Positions 33,121 to 45,864 are shown, counted from the first letter of the stretch. The stretch is 64,000 nt of DNA from Beverwykella pulmonaria (GCA_001599595.1 BCHH01000010.1:789359-853358); one strand, 5' to 3'. Notes: generated by a model from the letters alone, not told the origin. A program made the numbers and translations.

Positions 33121-34353
33121 CTATTGGGTTGTTAATATGACTTCTCGATCAATGAAGTGGGACCTGAGATATCCAGATGTACTTTTCGAGCTTCTATGCC
33201 TGAAATAGCCCTTCCCACCCCCGGATGGTAACGGTTGAGGTGCTGCGGGAAGGCAACAGTCAAAAGACAATTCTAAATCACGACGATTACTCGCGCTCAC
33301 CCCTTAGTCGCCTGCGAAATGTTGCTGATGAGTTGCTTCGAGGAACAGCAGACGACCCATTGCTACTAGGTGTCATTGTCATTTTCCCTTGTCCTTTAGC
33401 ATGTAGGATCCGCAAAAATGAGTAAATGATAGTGACGAGAAAGCGTTACATCTTCATGCGCAGGATGCAATAGCTCGTGAAGTCCGAAGAAACGGGCAAC
33501 GACAAGTATTCCGATCTTCCAATCGCTTACATATCTCAAGGCTTTCTTCCTTTCACAAAAGGTGGGGCACAGGGGATGTGGCGGGCCTATGAGACGAGAA
33601 ACCTACGCGGGGCAGGAAATACAGGGAGTTGATTGCCTTATGACTTATCCACACACGCTGCGAAATCTTTCAGCCTGATTGTTCACCGGGCGCACCCTGC
33701 CCTATTACTTCTAAGCTCGACCATCGCTCCTCATGATGAAAGCACTAATAAGCAGTCTTCCGGAGCAAGGCAATGGTATTCAGCTCCAGTGCTCTGCCAC
33801 CGTAGTCTATACATATTCCCATCTTCGATCGCTATGACGACCAAGGGCCCATCCGGCTGGCCCTGGTTGCTCGTGTGGACGTATACGATCTCGTTGAGTG
33901 AGTATGAGGGCGCGCATGGAAACTTTGATCCGTTTAAGAAACCCATGTTGGTATCAGGGAGGACAGTCGCACCTGTGCTGCCTTCGAGTAGTCATCTACA
34001 TGGGCTTTCCCTGGCTGGCTTGTGTCTGATGCTTGCATCTAATATGCAAATCAGCAAATGTCTCGCAAGTTATGCATTAGACGAGATTGTTGTACCGGTG
34101 AGTGATGTTGCGACATGTTCCGGTGAAACTAAGGCAACGATGGCCTCCGACTATTCTTGACTGCTCGGCGGCGGTTTCACGGCTTTGGGAGCGTACGAGG
34201 CTGAAAGAAGTCTGAAGATATGGAGTCTTGATTTAATAGACTAGGCTTGTGTAACATGATTAGTAACTTTTGCTTATGCCTTCATCTAGCCTTGTTCAAA
34301 GATTCTGGTCTTTTTCACGACCCCTACGTGTAGTGTGGTGTGCTCTCTTTGCG
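33121..34353. other. intergenic, one doubtful small frame
   Basis: A minus-strand frame with ATG at 33946 (to 33731, 71 aa) reads plausibly (EIVYVHTSNQGQPDGPLVV), but it has no partner exon or known motif. Otherwise nothing is supported. The promoter of the caspase-like gene should lie near 34200-34350. Confidence 0.3.
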
Positions 34354-36645
34354 ATGGAATCAGACGTTGCAACCAACTTCGCCGAGCACAACGCGAATTT
34401 TTTCGTGGATAGATCCGACTACGACAGCGTGAGCGTTCTTTTTGTCTATTGGAGAGACAGTGATTTGGACGTTGAGGATGAGCTTAAAGCCTTGCGAGAA
34501 CTCTTTGGAAAAGAATTACGGTTTTATGTTGTCTCGTTCCCCTTAACAGGAGACGGAAAGCAACAAGCGCGCCTGCGTAAAGAGGTAGCAGAGTTTATCG
34601 AAAAGTTCGCACTAGAGAAAAGAAGCCTTTCTATCATTTTCTATACAGGGCACTGCAGGGAGGTAGACGGAAAGGCGCAGTGGAGTGCGTAAGTTCTTCC
34701 ATCTTCCTGGAACGACTTCAATGACTCACGTTGAATTTAGAAAGCGACAGGGCGGCCCAACCTTGATATGGTCGGACATCCAGTCATCTTGCTATGATGC
34801 GATTGGCGATGTGCTACTGATACTCGACTGCTGTCATGCTACGCTCTTTACAAAGGGTCAGAAGCTTCATGGTAAATTCGAAGTTTTGGCAGCTTGTGCA
34901 AAAGGACTAGAGACGCCGGTCCCCGGTGAAGGATCATTCACTGGGGCACTTCTTAAAGTATTCTCTGGTGAGGTGCTGAAGCAAGGAATTACAGCGAGGA
35001 AACTCCGTGGCTTAATTGAAGATCATACACGTGGTAGGTTCCAAGACACTACTCTTATTTTTTTGGATTTTCTACCTGACGCAATGTTGTAGAGACGCCA
35101 TTCTGGGATTCTCTCGGCAGCGATGCTGTAACAAGTATTTCTATCAAGAGACTAAATCCACCATCTGATCCTCGCTTCATACGAAAGCCTACCGGCTATG
35201 TCTTCTTTCGAGCATCTCTACTAGATGACCTAGACGGAATCCAAATATCGGAATGGCTCAAAACAAATGCACCACAGAATGTATCCGCAGTCAATATTGA
35301 AGCTATTGTAATGAAAGCGCGTCGTCTGCAGAAGAACCTCGATCATGACGCATTCCCTCAGAATTCAGTCTTGAGGAAGCTTTCCCAATCTGCGCAGTCA
35401 GAAATCCTGAAGCATTTGCAGTTTTTGGATACACATATGGCAAATGCGGCACGGGATGCTCGGAACCCACTTGCGGAGAGCGACAGCGACGCAATTCGTG
35501 AGACACTAAACGCCATACAAACCGGAGTGGATGCAGCGAAAAGTTCGATTGAGACTCCTCTCCTTTTGGATGTCGGTGGAGAAGACATCAGAGAAGCTAT
35601 TGTTGACGATGGAGAATTGTATACGGATACGTTAGAGTGTCTGTCGCTCCACAACCGCGTCATAGACACGACTGGATCGCCAAGGGCGTCATTTAAGATA
35701 TCTCGGAGAGATATGCAATTTCCTAATAGCCTGGAACGCTTCGTACAGGGCACAATACACGGCCGTAATGTCATCATAGACTTCTTCGATTATGACCCAG
35801 ACCAAAATGGAATGCCAACTCCAGAGACGATTGAACAATTAGAGAAGATGTCAGAGCTATTATACCACAAGAAGGACCTTGGATTCCATATTCTCCCTGG
35901 AGTTGGATACGTCCACGATGAAGTTAACTATAGATTTGGAGTCGTTTTCCAGCTCGGACTGAGGAAAAGTCCTCTAGGCAAATCCCCTATCGCGCTACAA
36001 TCACTCTCCCCAATCACGCTTGATTCACTATATACCAGCCGTCGGGTGATGTCTCTAAGTCGACGGATCGAGATGGCACATGCGATCATAGTAGCAGTTG
36101 AGAATCTCCATCGTGTGGAGTGGATCCATAAGGGAATTCGCAGTGATAACATTTGCTTTTTCGCTATGCGGAACGACCAAAATGACGGCGCCGAAAACAA
36201 CTTCGATGTTGATTTCTCTTCGCCATGGCTCTTTGGCTTTGAGTACGCTCGTGCAATGGCCGCAGGTACTAGTCTTGAAGAAGACCATTCTCTCATCCGC
36301 AACCTCTATCGTCATCCCCTACGCTGGTCGCGCCCTCTTGTTCCCTCCACAAGGTCTCATGACGTGTACTCGCTTGGAGTTGTACTCATGGAAATTGGTG
36401 GCTGGAGGAAGATTGATGAATTTACGAAGAAAATGAAAGCCATCAAACCAGATGCTTTTAGAGAGGAGTTGCTGAAGAAGCTGAAACGTGACTTTAGGCA
36501 CCAAATTGGGGATGCTTTCTCGGAGACCATCTTAGCATGCTTTGAATTCGAGGAGAAGGCGGCTGGTATGGATATTTACCAGATGCAAAAACTTTTCCAA
36601 ACCAGTATTCTGAGGCGCATTCAGAAAGTAGTGGGAAGGGTGTAA
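34354..36645 (+). CDS. caspase-like (C14) - pseudokinase fusion protein
   Basis: Three exons, join(34354..34688,34741..35033,35093..36645), 726 aa. Introns of 52 bp (GTAAGT) and 59 bp (GTAGGT, branch CTGAC) both restore the frame. Residues 1-205 are a caspase-like fold: SVSVLFVYWRDSD, then SLSIIFYTGHCRE with the dyad His100 (usually YxGHG), LLILDCCHA with the catalytic Cys143, and GEGSFTGALLKVF typical of the small subunit. Residues about 240-400 are helical. Residues about 405-720 form a kinase-like domain of the type found in fungal HeLo/HET-s-related proteins: MAHAIIVAVENLHRVEWIH, KGIRSDN where kinases have HRDLKxxN (Asp lost), LFGFEYARA in place of DFG, and HDVYSLGVVLMEIGGW. The second half is thus a pseudokinase. 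ATG 34276 is an alternative start; 34354 (MESDVATNF) fits the family better. The likely role is a protease-type cell-death or incompatibility protein; this is inference. Confidence 0.85.
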
Positions 36646-37327
36646 GAAGCATGCAGGGGCAAGATAAGTGCGGAATGCTAGTGTTCTTTCTGCTACCTGC
36701 TTGCACATCCTTTTGCATCTATATTCTTTCAAGTACTTCCTTTTCGGTGTCCGATCCTAAATTGAACTTAACTGATGTATGCCGAGGGTGCTTCACGTGA
36801 ACACATGCATCGGCGATGAAAGCTTCGGCGCACATCGTTGTGTAAACGATCTTCCAACTCATCGTGCGTTAGATGAACTATGACTCCGCCCCTTACCCCC
36901 ATGTTTATCTTTTTAAGATTAGGAAGTGTTCTCATTGATTCCCTCATGTTGTCGCTATTGCACCGCACTCAAGCATCTAAACCCCCGCCTGCACGCTTCA
37001 TCCCGCAGCGCTTGCGTTCCCTCCGATTAGACCATATCTAAGCTATCATTTTCCTGATCGATGAACAATTTCTCGAAACTATCGCTACATTTCCATTTGA
37101 GCGGTGGCAATGGACAATCAGTGGCGCCGCGTGGAACGTATGGCACTAGCGGTGAATATGTATTTGTAGGTCGTTCCCGAATGTTATTTTCCACAACAAA
37201 ATATACGTTGAGGTATCCAAAATAACTAGGACATAAATTACACCATACCCGACACCATATCCAAAACCAGAATACGTGAAGCCCCAAGCAGCATCTTCGT
37301 TAATCTAGCTCGATTCTTGGCGACCTC
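36646..37327. other. intergenic, convergent 3' regions
   Basis: 3' flanks of the caspase-like gene and of the minus-strand secreted-protein gene. No coding sequence is supported. Confidence 0.4.
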
Positions 37328-37797
37328 TCAGAGTAGGACGGCAGCAGCACCAGCCGCAACTGCAGCCGCCCCGACATATTTAGCCACTGCAGTAGGCTTA
37401 GGTGCGTTATCCTTGAGAATCGAAGAAGTAAGCGAATTTAAATCGTCCGCAACACTCTTGAAAAACTTTTGCTGATCCGTTGGCAACGCCGAATACCATG
37501 CTGGAGTTGCAGTGTACACAGTGAAAGTGTCAGTCGCAGTCAAGACACTTTTTGGAGCATCCGTCCGCGTAGCAACGAATGCGTCAAAGGCAGATCTCAT
37601 GCTTGTCCACTCTGGCTGTGCTTGTAGGTGGGTGACATACGTTGAGTATGCCGACTCGATCGCTGGTACTTTTGCAGCAACTGAACTCTCGTATTTATTT
37701 AGCTGTAGGTTGTGAGCTGCAAGCAAGGTTGGCGGGCCTATGCTAGATAACTTACTTCGTCAAGGTTTGTAAAGGTCAGCCGAGAATTTGGCTCCAT
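37328..37797 (-). CDS. small probable GPI-anchored surface protein, 5' end disturbed
   Basis: Two exons, complement(join(37328..37702,37756..37797)), 138 aa from the ATG at 37797; the 53-bp intron has a GTAAGT donor and a CTACAG acceptor. The body is helical and Ala/Thr-rich (KYESSVAAKVPAIESAYSTYV, YTATPAWYSALPTDQQKFF) and ends in a hydrophobic tail (YVGAAAVAAGAAAVLL), as in fungal GPI-anchored proteins. Upstream of 37797 the same frame continues as GTLAGLASADFLI, which looks like the end of a signal peptide. The only upstream ATG (37860, MLLQTIL) is in another frame. A one-base shift would join them, so either an indel has broken the signal peptide or the start lies elsewhere. No close family was recognised. 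Confidence 0.55.
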
Positions 37798-40621
37798 GAT
37801 AAGGAAATCTGCGGATGCAAGACCCGCGAGAGTTCCGCGAGGATAGTCTGTAGAAGCATGATTGCAGCTAGGGTAAAATCGAGGCTTTATGGTCGAAAGA
37901 GTGCGCTAGGTAATTCCAAAGTGAGTGGTCGCTCTCCCACAACAGGAGATACCCACTGACTTTATATCTCATCACCCCAATATTAAGACGACCCACGTAT
38001 GTTCGAACGAAGAGCTGTTCCTGTAAAAAAGAGGCTGTGCCCAATGCCTGTTTTTCCGCGCCACCTTGGCAATCCAGAAGGCAGACTGAGCATAAACAAG
38101 GCGCAGGCGGCGTTTAACCAGCAAACGTAGGCAGCGACTAATAGATCTTACGATATCACAATTCTGTCTTAAAACCCCATGACTTTTGGACGAATGAACA
38201 GCGTGACTCTTACTTGGATGGCTAGAAGTGAATCCTGCCAAGGAGGGACACATTTTTGGGGCCAAATCCTTCGCCTGTACCAAAACATTGCAAGGATATA
38301 GCATCGTGAGTCTTAGCCCATAGTGCCAAGATCGCTTGGGCACCAGTTGATGAGAGGCGTAGAGATGGAGCGATTCCAATATTATAATCAACCGAGTAGG
38401 TTGCCTATGTTTCCCCTAGAAGGTGAACGTCATTTTGATACACAAATGACTTCGGGATAGATATAACGTCTAGGCATATCTCATCTTCAAAGCGAAGCCT
38501 AGCATTCTTGCCGGATAAAATCTTCAAAACATCGATCCAAGCACACCATATAGTCCAATGTATACTCCTAAGCCTTCTTTATTGAAATCTTGAGCCAAAA
38601 AGACGGTTAAGAAGATAAGAATCTGTGGTAGGTGGAACATACGGTGGACCATACGCTCTCCACACAAGCAGAAGACAAACAAACTGGCCAAAGAATATAT
38701 CACTGGGTAGCAGGGCCGAACCAGGAAAATCTGGGAAGGAAGAGAGAAAGTAGTATTTGTTTTTGACGCCCACATATAAAACAGTCATCGATTTAAGTTC
38801 ATTCTCTGGAGAAACCTCCAGCAATTGGTCGAATGAGTCGCTTTGATCACAAGAAAGAGTAAAAAAACCAATTGCTATAGTTGAAACAGTCGACTCCAGC
38901 CCCCACAAAGAAATAAGTCCGAAAATAGGCGAAGTGGCTTTCTATAATAAGGTATGAGACGGCACATATTTGCTGCTATTGACTCACAGTTCGGTCGATC
39001 TAATCCCAGAACTTGCTTGGAAACATTCTGGAATCCTCAAATGCTATGATTGAAGATCTTATGTAACCAAGAGGAAGTGAGTCATCCGTGAGTACATTGC
39101 GCTTATTTCAGGATGCATGTGAACTTGAGTGATTGACATTTCCATCGCGCAGAAAGAGATTTGGAGAGCTGTCTAGATGGAGTTCAAAGCATAACAGTAA
39201 TCAGGGCATCGAGAACTCCAAGCCACGACATAGACCCATAAATATGAGTCTATTAGTACAGTGACTCTTCATCCCGCTGTTTGATGGCTTTCCTGACACA
39301 TACTCATCTCTAAACACCATCCTACCTTTCAGCCTGACGTTGAGCAAAACACTATTTCGACACGAAGGCAAATCTTTCAAAGGCTTCCATCCTCGTTCTT
39401 GGTTTTCATGGACTTGGAACTTCTAATTGTTCTGAAATTTGCCTTACAAGCCTTGGTAATATCTCACTCGGCCAACTCTTCGGCCTCATCTTTGCACAAT
39501 TCTTACAGTTGTTTACCGCTGGTTGCTAAACACGGCTATCCTTCTTCCCTGAACGGCAAATTCGGAAGTTATGGCGTCCTGGGCGCCTATTTTATTCGGA
39601 GCGGGATTAAATTATGGTCGGCCACCCTATTGTGGTAGCAAAGGAATCTCTTCGATTTCCGAGAAGCAAACAAGGAGCAAACAATTGCGGCGGCGGACGG
39701 ATTCTGTTCATCTTAACACGCACAGGACATTGTTCTGTCTAACAGAGACGCGTATCTGGAATCTTATCCTGGGGACAAAGGATACCCTATCGACGTCAAG
39801 ATTAGTTGTGTGAAGTGCGCCTGCGAGGTCCACTTTAAAGACATGCGCAAGACATGCGCAAAACGTATTCACTGGTATGTTGCCTCAATGTAAGAGCTTT
39901 CAATTTATATCCACGATTGACCCTTCTTCTAGTGTGTGATGACGTTTTCTCAGTGGCATAGCCAACAAATGTATAAAGCCAAACAGAACGTACGGAGCAG
40001 CCACCCAAGCAGATGACATCGCGTATGCGATGAGACAGCACGGCCGTCGTGGCGATTTTCCGTAACTCTCTCCAAAGTTCACTTGTTTTGTGGGTCTCGA
40101 AAGTTATCAATGCATGAAGCAGGGCTATGTTTACATGGCATACCACTCGTTCTGTTCTAAGCTTTCAATGGAGGAGGTTAAGCTTTACAAAGGCAGCTCA
40201 CAACACTTCAGAGATCGAAACGATCGTTCCTACGTGGAAGCCAAACACTTGGACGATGATAGTCCAGGTGAATACTGTAAGAGGTTGGAATATTGGGATT
40301 TTGCGGGCTCCAGCCACAAGAATTAATGTTATAGTGCCGCTCGTTATCTAATCTATTGGCACCTTTGTAAGACTATGCTCATACTCTAATGCTATAATTT
40401 TTGACAGCCGATGTTCCTGGTTGTATAGGTGCCCACAGTGGCAAGATAATATGAAAGGAAGTACCATGAGATTTATGTGCATGAAATAGACTATTTAGAA
40501 GACAGACTGGTTATACTTACGCCTTTGGCAGATTCTTTTCTTATGTATCACAGATTACCAATATTATTCTTTCCACTTCCACGTCACCAGTGACCAAACC
40601 GGACTTGACTCATTGGTGAGC
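37798..40621. other. intergenic, gene-poor
   Basis: Several short frames exist on both strands (for example 38579-38908 minus and 39399-39813 plus), but none has a recognisable motif, good splice partners or a consistent composition. The region could hold decayed sequence. No gene is called. Confidence 0.35.
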
Positions 40622-40626
40622 TGTTT
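40622..40626. repeat. target-site duplication, left copy (TGTTT)
   Basis: TGTTT directly precedes the left LTR; the same five bases follow the right LTR at 45996-46000. Confidence 0.95.
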
Positions 40627-40757
40627 TGTAAGCTGGAGGGCGGAGGAAGAGGTGTCAAGATGTGTATTGTATGTGATGTATGTACAGCTGATATATATAT
40701 GACGGACTGATTAGTCAGTGGCATATCCACGTGACATTATGGTGTCCTCGGCTTACA
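40627..40757 (-). repeat. 3' LTR of the copia element
   Basis: 131 bp, TGTAAGCTGG...CGGCTTACA on the plus strand; identical to the copy at 45865-45995. It contains a TATATATA run usable as a TATA element. Confidence 0.95.
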
Positions 40758-41015
40758 CACCCCCCTCAGTTTTGAACTTTAAAGCTGGAGCGATCGAAGG
40801 CCATCCTCTACCTTTCTCAGGCAGAGCTGCAAATTTGTGGGTCTGTCCTGCTGTAGTACAGGCTTGTCAACCACTGCTGGTGCAGTTCCAGATGGGGCGA
40901 TCATATTTGTGCTTCGTGTGTTCTGTATGGAGGTTGGAGGTTTGAAATAGCCGTTTACAAGAATTGACAGCAATGTACAGTAGAAGAATACAAAATAAAG
41001 AGATACACAGAATAA

Positions 41016-44000
41016 TTATGATGGGAAATCCTCAAAGTGAAGAAGTGACACCCAGTGTTCATGCCTTTGTCTNNGCAACAGCTTTGTAAGACCGTCAGCT
41101 GGTTGACTATTGGTCTGTATATATGCGAGATTGATTTGATTGTTTTGAACCTCTTGACGAAGCCAGTGATGATGGATATCAACGTGCCGTAGTTTGGTTT
41201 TAAGACGCGGAGAAGCTTCTTTTAGCAATCAAATTGTCTGTTAATTGTCGCAGTATAGCAGTTGCTCATTGTCAAGCTCAAATCTGATTGATTTGAATAG
41301 TCTCCACCACTATATCAATTCAGTGCCAGCTGATGATGCAGCGATCAATTTGGATTCAGTGGTTGATTTGGTGACACAGCGCTGCAGCGTCGCTTTCTAG
41401 TCGATAGGACCGCCAAATAGGAAGAAGATATACCCTTGTGAGCTTTTGCGCGTGGCCTTGTCATCAGCATATGATGCGTCTGAGGCTCCAAAGAAGTCAG
41501 GTTCTTCGCGGTCGGCGATATAGGCTGAGTCAGTTGATACTGATGCATTATAGCACAGTGACCGATCACGTGTCTGACCAAGGTATGCGATCACATGATA
41601 TGCGGCGTCGATATGTTGTTGCGACGGATTGATCAAGAATTCGGCAAGCTTGGAATATGCTTTTGCAATATCGGGCCGAGTAACTTCCGCAGCGTGTCCG
41701 ATTGATCCAACTAGCTGACCGTAGTAAGTGATATTGGCTTCATTTTCTGTCTGTTTTGGTGACGGAAGCAGTTCCTCAAGCGGTAGCGGTGTTGAAGCTT
41801 TGATGGGCTTTGGTAGCGGGAATTTGAGCACTAGTTTGTCAATATAAGCAGCTTGTAATAGCCATATCTTTCCTGCTTCTCAGTCGCGTCAAATTTAAAT
41901 TCCACAGAAGGTAGTCAGTTTTCCTAGACATCTAATCTCATATTACTGCAGGAGCTTTTGTTCAAACTGTTCAATTACTTTTGTATAACCTAGTTTAACA
42001 AGGACAACAATATCATCCACATAGAAGAATACCAGTAGCTTGTCGTTCATCCACAGGCACGGAGCTTCTTTGACTTCTTCAAGTCCTAGCTCCTTGAGCA
42101 ACTTAGTGAGGTCCTTGTACCATAGCAGTGGTGATATCTTAAGGCTATATAGTGCGCGGTGCAGCTCCTATAGGTGGTTAGGGTCAGAGAAGCCGTCTAG
42201 TGCGTGGCAATAGACAGGCGTTTCTAATCAAGCGTTGGTAAACGCGTTAACAGCGTCGTAGTGCCTCATCTCCAGATTAAAGTGAGCTGCAATAGCCATC
42301 ACAGCTCAGAAGGTTCAAATGGCTAATGTGGCTGTATATGTGTCTTCAGCAGTAGTCTAAAGGTCGCCACGCACACAGATTATTATCAGGAGAACTTCGT
42401 AATTATTGGCGTTGAAGTCTTTCCAGGCTATCTTCGTGTATGTCCCTTTGCGCCAGATTGTGCTAATCTCGCGTCAAGCAGCTGCTAAGAATCCTTGGTT
42501 GTGTGGATAAGGGAGCTTCATCGCCTCCTTGTAGGATATCAGCTCTAATAGCAGCTGGCTTTGATAAAATCGTGTTTTGGTTCCTTTCAATAGGGCGGCG
42601 ACAAAGGTTGACTAGTACTTGGTGATATAAAAGCTGCTATTCCTTTGCAACAGTTTCCTAGTTCTAGTAGATCCTTGCAGAAGGATATGAGATTGTCACA
42701 GGTTGCTATCAATAAGTTCGCAATTTCGTGCTGCATTTAAGTCAGTTAAGTCTCGTCGCTTGCGCTTTTTGGTGGAAGTGGTGGTAGAAGCAGAGGTAGC
42801 AGCCATTTCTTCATCATGTAGTTAACGAGCGTCGCTTGTTTCAGAGGTAGTCAACTGGACAGTCAATGACCGTGTAGTTAATAACTGTGTGCTTAATATC
42901 AGCCTGTGCAAATGCTCATCAGGGGAGGTATTCAGTAATAGTGATATCAAGCTATCAGGAGTCAGTAGATGAGATGGCTGATCATGTGATTTGTTTTGAC
43001 TCAACTGATTGATTCAATTCTGATCGATAAGGTGATCAAATTAATAGTAATAGGAAGGTTGTTCAGATTGATAAGGATCAGTAGGTTGATCAGGCTCGTG
43101 TTCTAATTCTAATTCAGACAATTCTTCTGGGTTTCAAAGTAGTGGCATGTGAAGTGTTTGTGAGATATCCTCCAGTTCTTGCCCTCAGAGTAGTATATCA
43201 GAATCGTCGCAGTAATCATAGAATAGATCCTCCTTGAAAGTAACATCTCGCGTTCAGATAACCTTTCCTTGGTGTGCTCTGCTCCTAGCTTTCAGCAGCC
43301 ATATTCAGTATATGTTTGAAGAGTCATAACCAACAAGGTATCCAATCAAAGCACGTGGTGTCAGTTTGTCACCTCTAGGTATCTGTGTACAGAGTGCATA
43401 TGCGCGACAGCTATATACACAAAGGTGAGCAATTAAAGGCTTCTTGTTATATGCCACCTCAAATAGAGTCTTCCAGCCTAATGCTTTTGTCAGCGTCCAA
43501 TTAAGTATATATGCTGCTGTTGCATAGATTTCAGGGCCAAGTGCTAGTAGTAGGTCTAATGTGCCTTTTATAGATCACAATCGTTCAATCAGATTCTTTC
43601 CTAAGCGTTCTGCGGAACCGTTTTGCTCCTTAGTATAAGGTGCTCTAATCTAAAAGTTGATACCATGTGCTGCGCAATATGCACAAGTTGAGTCATCATT
43701 AAGGCCATATCCTCTCTCGTCATCCGCAATTATAAATGTGACAGTAGTATTAAACTCACGTTTGATAGTTCAATCCAGTCATATAAGGATATCAAGCAGT
43801 GCTTCTTTATCGCGTTAGGGAATTGTATATACAAAATTGAACTTCGTGAATAGGTCAAATCCATAGAACACATATTAATGACTATTGTAACCAGGGGCAT
43901 CAAGTTTAATAATGTTAATAGCAACTGTTTCAAATGGACGTGATGCACCTCTCTCATGTCCAATGCGTCAAGATATAATTTTGTAGGCCTTATTTTGCAA

Positions 44001-45779
44001 GCATTCTTTGCAGTTAATAGTACAAGGAGCAGATCCCTTAGGTAGGTCAATACTAATAACGTTGTTGGACAGGTGGTCAATTGCATCACTGCCTGCGTGT
44101 GCTATCAAGACATGCAGCTAAGGCTTGGTGAGTGCTCAAGGTCAAAGGGGCTGCGCGGAGTACTGTGGTCAACAATTAGTGGTTGCATATGCAAATAGCT
44201 AAGGTGGCTAATAAGGATAAGGTGTTATAGCCTTAGTACGGTGCACGACAAGCCAGTGACCACCATATCAGGTAAGGTGCGCGATGTCTTCCTAGGTTGA
44301 TCCTGTCAGCTAATACAGGGCGTTGCGGCCAGAGTCAAAGTGGACATTCAATGATGCAAGGCGTAATAGTAAGACAAGGTTGGTAAAGAAGGACGGGATC
44401 AGCGCTACTCGCTTAAGCGTTGTTAATTTAATGCCTCTCAGCGTTAATAGGGGTATCGTCACTTCTCCCTATGCTTGAATAGATATCTTAGTATTGCCAG
44501 CAAGTACAATATTGTTGTCAGCTGCAGGTGCCACCTATTAGAATTTAGCCAGGTTGTTGCAAATGTAGATATTAGTGGCTGGATCTAGGGTCCATAAGTA
44601 AAGGAGTGGATAGTGCTAATGTAATTGAGGACTAAATGCTAATAAGAACACTGCAAATGCATGTAGTGTTAGTGGCTGAGCAGTGTCATCTCCAGCGTTA
44701 ATCTCTATCAAATTAGATTCATCCCTCTTGTCATTACCCTTGCTATTCCGCTTGCTAAAACGCTTCTTGTATCACTGCTGCCTATCACAGACCTTGTTTA
44801 GTATACCTCTCTTGTCCGTAGCCTCATAATCAGCAACTTTCTTAGCTTTTTCAGGGTCTTCAACAAATCCTCTCAGTCTCAGCAATGTAATAATGTAGGG
44901 ACATTAGCCCCAGCAGTGTATATCACCACACAGGCACAGCTTGGCTGGATCACTACTGTTCCTAGCTGTTTTCTTGTTGTATGGAGATTCTTCACTATTT
45001 AGTTTCACTCCAAATGCTCCCCTATAGATATTAGTCTTCTTTAAGTATGTAGTGCAGTAGTATTAGAGGTATTCAGCAACAACAGCTAATAACTAAACAG
45101 ATTCTGGTATCAGAGCGTCAGGGCTTGCATCCTAGGCTTTCTCAGCAGTAAAGATTTCGCGCAAGATACTAGCAGCATATCCTAGGTTGACCTAATTGAT
45201 TGCTCGCAGTAGATCATAGTAAGGTTGAAAGCCGTGTGCTTGTAGCAACTTAAGTAGTTTTGCGCAATTGTAGGCAGCAAGAAAGGTGTCGCACCAATCC
45301 TCAATATTCGTTCAGCGGGCATCTAGGATCTTGGCTAATTCGTATGCTTGTTGAACTTAATATTTTTGATCCTAGCTCATAGGTAAGTAGTGCTTTTCCA
45401 ACGCCTTGAGCTAATCATATACAGCGTCCTTGTCTTAGATATGATAGATGAGATCCTGATAAATTGTTTTAGCAATGTGGGATCCAACTTGTCCTAACTT
45501 ATCTTGCAATCGCTGATACTCTTTGATATCTTTGTAATATGCGCTCATATCCTGACTGTATAGCGTGAGCTCTCCCTGCGTAGGTTGGATAGAAGCAGTT
45601 CCAGCAGCATTAGGAACGGCAGTTAGACGAGGAGGTTTCTCAGGCTTGTTGAGAGGACGATAAGGCTGTTCGGGGTTGAGATAATCCCATACGCCTCCTG
45701 ATTGAGCGACTCGCTTAACCACAAAGATCCAGTGCTCCCAGTCAGATTTTCCTCAAAGAATGGGTTCGGTAGAAGACAT
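41016..45779 (-). pseudogene. copia gag-pol, frame kept but many nonsense codons
   Basis: A single frame from an ATG at 45779 to a stop at 41016 (1,588 codons, normal for copia gag-pol) carries all parts in the same register: gag (SDWEHWIFVVKRVAQSGGVW), integrase (CKECLQNKAYK, IIADDERGYG, KEQNGSAERLGKN), reverse transcriptase with FFYVDDIVVL (YVDD at 42012-42023) and RNase H (DASYADDKATRKSSQGYIFF, IQTNSQPADGLTKLL). The frame is broken by many stops, the first at codon 9. The stops I traced are TGA, TAA or TAG, most explicable as CGA, CAA or CAG changed by one C-to-T. No net frameshift occurs across 4.7 kb. The copy cannot make a working polyprotein. Confidence 0.88.
41073..41074. other. undetermined bases (NN)
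   Basis: Two N in the assembly inside the RNase H end of the copia element. The frame continues across them, so they stand for two real bases, probably ambiguous between repeat copies. Confidence 0.99.
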
Positions 45780-45853
45780 ATTGACGACGAGGATCAAATA
45801 ATAAACAACGGTGATAGTCAAACGATATTTGATGGTGCGGTTAGGCACGAACC

Positions 45854-45864
45854 GGGCTCATAAC
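45854..45864 (-). promoter_or_regulatory. primer-binding site, half-tRNA type
   Basis: Directly inside the 5' LTR the minus strand reads GTTATGAGCCC. This is complementary to GGGCTCATAAC, the anticodon stem-loop of initiator tRNA-Met (anticodon CAU), not to the tRNA 3' end. Priming from a cut tRNA-iMet half is known for Ty5 and Drosophila copia. Confidence 0.75.

Noticed and set aside
33731..33946. Minus-strand 71-aa frame (EIVYVHTSNQGQPDGPL...) with ATG at 33946
   Set aside because: Composition is plausible, but no partner exon, domain or family could be named; kept only as a note in the intergenic entry.
38524..38908. Two overlapping minus-strand frames with hydrophobic stretches
   Set aside because: Neither resembles a known protein, they conflict with each other, and neighbouring DNA offers no exon to join.
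42012..45779. Idea that the stops in gag-pol are recoded sense codons
   Set aside because: TGA, TAA and TAG all occur at positions fitting single C-to-T changes, and other genes in the window use all as normal stops; a mutational origin is simpler.
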